Source of the DNA: MGBC163016 sp964469815
GTDB taxonomy: Bacteria > Actinomycetota > Coriobacteriia > Coriobacteriales > Eggerthellaceae
Assembly: GCA_964469815.1 (NCBI GenBank)
Contig: CAYXZC010000011.1
Coordinates: 1 to 41,482, forward strand
Length of the DNA stretch: 41,482 bases
Reading direction: 5' to 3'
Shown here: positions 40,027-41,482 of the stretch, piece after piece
How positions within the stretch are numbered: position 1 is the stretch's first letter
How the letters are laid out: each line of letters starts with the position of its first letter
Position numbers and translations under genes: made by a program
The notes under the pieces: generated by a model
What the model was told of the DNA's origin: nothing
The model's input: the letters and a program-made list of their open reading frames with translations, nothing else
Database searches by the model: none

Positions 40027-40455
40027 ATGGGCACGATCAAAGCCGTTTGCACTAGCCAGATCAAAGGCATCCAAAAATCCGAAACAGATTCCATATCCTT
40101 GAGACCCGACTGGGGGATCGAAGGTGATGCACATGCCGGAAACTGGCACCGTCAAGTCAGCTTGCTAGGATATGAAGCTATAGAGGATTTCAAATCGTTA
40201 GGCGCCAAGGTTGACAACGGCGCATTCGGCGAGAACATCATCGTTGAAGGCTTCGACTTGAAAAACCTTCCCATAGGTACCAGATTCCACGCCAATGATG
40301 TGATTTTGGAACTCACACAGATCGGCAAGCAATGCCATTCCCACTGCGCGATATATCACAGCATGGGAGATTGCATCATGCCTCGAGAAGGAGTGTTCTG
40401 CAAGGTCATCGAGGGAGGCACGATCCAGGTGGGAGATGCTATCGACATCGCTTGA
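40027..40455 (+). CDS. MOSC domain protein (molybdenum cofactor-binding type)
   Basis: The 142-residue protein is a stand-alone MOSC domain: GDAHAGNWHRQVSLLGYEAI, DNGAFGENIIVEGFDLKNLP, LELTQIGKQCHSHCAI and GDCIMPREGVFCKVIEGG. MOSC domains bind Moco-type ligands or carry sulfur through a conserved cysteine; several cysteines here are candidates. Short members accompany Moco biosynthesis. The ATG at 40027 is eight bases after AAGGAGG. Confidence 0.92.
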   Translation: MGTIKAVCTSQIKGIQKSETDSISLRPDWGIEGDAHAGNWHRQVSLLGYEAIEDFKSLGAKVDNGAFGENIIVEGFDLKNLPIGTRFHANDVILELTQIGKQCHSHCAIYHSMGDCIMPREGVFCKVIEGGTIQVGDAIDIA

Positions 40456-40551
40456 TACGGCACGGGCGTGGTGCTCCTCTACGCGATCGAGGCATCCGAT
40501 CCTTTAAGAAAACGATAAAGCGTGCCCCAGACCCATAGCCTCAAGCAAAAA

Positions 40552-40578
40552 AAGAACCCCCGCGATGCGGGGGTTCTT
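40552..40578. terminator. Bidirectional rho-independent terminator
   Basis: AAGAACCCCCGC (40552-40563) and GCGGGGGTTCTT (40567-40578) form a 12-bp stem with a GAT loop. The minus-strand run of T after the stem is long, so it should terminate the MFS gene; it can also stop the MOSC transcript. Confidence 0.9.
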
Positions 40579-40622
40579 CAATGCAACCGGGAAATCCCGA
40601 TCGCATGTGAGTCTTAAAAGAC

Positions 40623-41482
40623 TTACAGCTTAGCAACACCAGCTGCCTTTTCCTTGCCAAGACCCTGTCCGCCGAATACGAAGAAGTAGATGAACGGAAG
40701 GAGCATAGCAACGAGCATGACAGGAAGAGCCATGTCTGTCTTGGAGAAGCCAGGGATGGTGAGAGGAAGAACGATACAACCGATGAAGTTGATGATAACA
40801 ACACCGATCATGATCCAGAAGCGGCCGTTGCCGTCCGTCTCTGAAAGCGGGTTCTCCTCGGACATCTTCTGAAGTTCGTCCATTGTCTTGCCACCAGTGT
40901 TCTTGACGAACAGAAGGGTGCAAACAAGGCCAAGAGCGAACGGGATCAAGAGAACGAGAACAACCATGGACCAGTTGTTGCTCATCGTTCCGTTGACGTC
41001 ATGCTGGAACATTGCAAGACCGGCAGCAGCACCGAGAACGATGGAGGAACCGGATCCGCCGAAACGAGCGAATGCCTGGCACCAAGAAGTACCGGTGTTG
41101 CGAAGAGTGGTCGGATAGGACTCAGGCATCAGCGGCTGAACAGCGGTAATAGCATAGTTCAGGCAGAAGCCGAAGAGGAGCATCAAGAAGATGCAAGGTA
41201 CGAAGTTACCAGCAGCAGCGCCAGCCAGCGGTGCACCGTTGACAGGAGCCTCGCCCGGGAACATCGGTACGAAGACGGAGCAAGCGATGATGGCTACGAT
41301 GCAAGCAACCCAGCCGATCCAAAGAGCGCGCTTACGTCCGATAGCGTCGGAGATAAAGCCTACAACGATGTTGGAAGCGATAGCAGCGACGTTGTTCCAA
41401 GTCTGAAGAGTTACAGACTCAGCAGCAGTGAAGCCGTTGCCCTGGAACCAAGTCGGGATCCAAGCGTTCATGCCATAGACGC
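40623..41482 (-). CDS. MFS transporter, C-terminal part (N-terminus outside the window)
   Basis: The 286 visible residues include at least six membrane segments and the internal MFS motif GFISDAIGRKRALWIGW, followed by YAITAVQPLMPESYPTTLRNTG, typical of sugar/aromatic-acid:H+ symporters. A cytoplasmic-type loop with NTGGKTMDELQKMSEENPL lies before two more helices. The frame stays open at the right edge, so the gene is truncated there. Substrate is not determined. Confidence 0.88.
   Translation of the reverse strand, partial: VYGMNAWIPTWFQGNGFTAAESVTLQTWNNVAAIASNIVVGFISDAIGRKRALWIGWVACIVAIIACSVFVPMFPGEAPVNGAPLAGAAAGNFVPCIFLMLLFGFCLNYAITAVQPLMPESYPTTLRNTGTSWCQAFARFGGSGSSIVLGAAAGLAMFQHDVNGTMSNNWSMVVLVLLIPFALGLVCTLLFVKNTGGKTMDELQKMSEENPLSETDGNGRFWIMIGVVIINFIGCIVLPLTIPGFSKTDMALPVMLVAMLLPFIYFFVFGGQGLGKEKAAGVAKL

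Overview
The window is a stretch of bacterial chromosome, roughly half G+C by eye. It most likely comes from an anaerobic actinobacterium of the class Coriobacteriia, probably Eggerthellales. Supporting this are a complete Tad pilus operon without an outer-membrane secretin, a surface protein with an LPxTG-like LSATGD sorting signal, an oleate hydratase, a very large FAD/iron-sulfur oxidoreductase, many molybdenum-related genes, and frequent GTG/TTG starts. The taxonomic call is an inference from gene content, not an alignment.

Layout. (1) 1-7974: end of an unknown gene; a flavin reductase divergent from an HxlR regulator; a frameshifted surface protein; a REP-type tyrosine transposase (RAYT) element with a short non-autonomous relative and loose ends; a YbaK-type tRNA deacylase; Ogt and an Ada-AlkA fusion (alkylation repair); MnmA. 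(2) 7975-14748: a 234-nt nested palindrome, then a putative metal/molybdenum locus: MoeA-like protein, FecCD-type ABC transporter (binding protein, ATPase, permease), THEP1-like NTPase and a divergent DUF4213/DUF364 protein, separated by GTAG-flanked hairpin repeats. (3) 14749-24802: oleate hydratase, a RelBE-type toxin-antitoxin pair, HypA with a ~1,055-residue FAD/Fe-S oxidoreductase, an SGNH hydrolase, a GIY-YIG/AlkD-like fusion protein and threonine synthase. (4) 24927-36290: a ModE-like regulator, then an approximately 11 kb leftward tad operon: CpaB, TadZ, TadA, TadB, TadC, Flp pilin, several TadE/TadG-like pseudopilins, a one-TM protein, DUF192 and a zinc-ribbon protein, mostly joined by ATGA overlaps. 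(5) 36538-41482: potassium channel, nitroreductase, Fic protein, an AT-rich non-coding tract, tRNA-Val(UAC), a MOSC protein behind a structured leader, and the C-terminal part of an MFS transporter.

How it fits together. Three themes recur. Molybdenum cofactor and metal handling: MoeA-like, the ABC/NTPase/DUF364 locus, ModE-like, MOSC and possibly HypA. Alkylation repair: Ogt, Ada-AlkA and GIY-YIG/AlkD. Mobile palindromes: at least three repeat families fill intergenic gaps, and a resident RAYT could be a source for some. The clearest direct sequence observations are the RAYT element with its 103-bp deletion derivative, the 2-nt frameshift in the surface gene, the nested 234-nt palindrome and the GIY-YIG/AlkD fusion.
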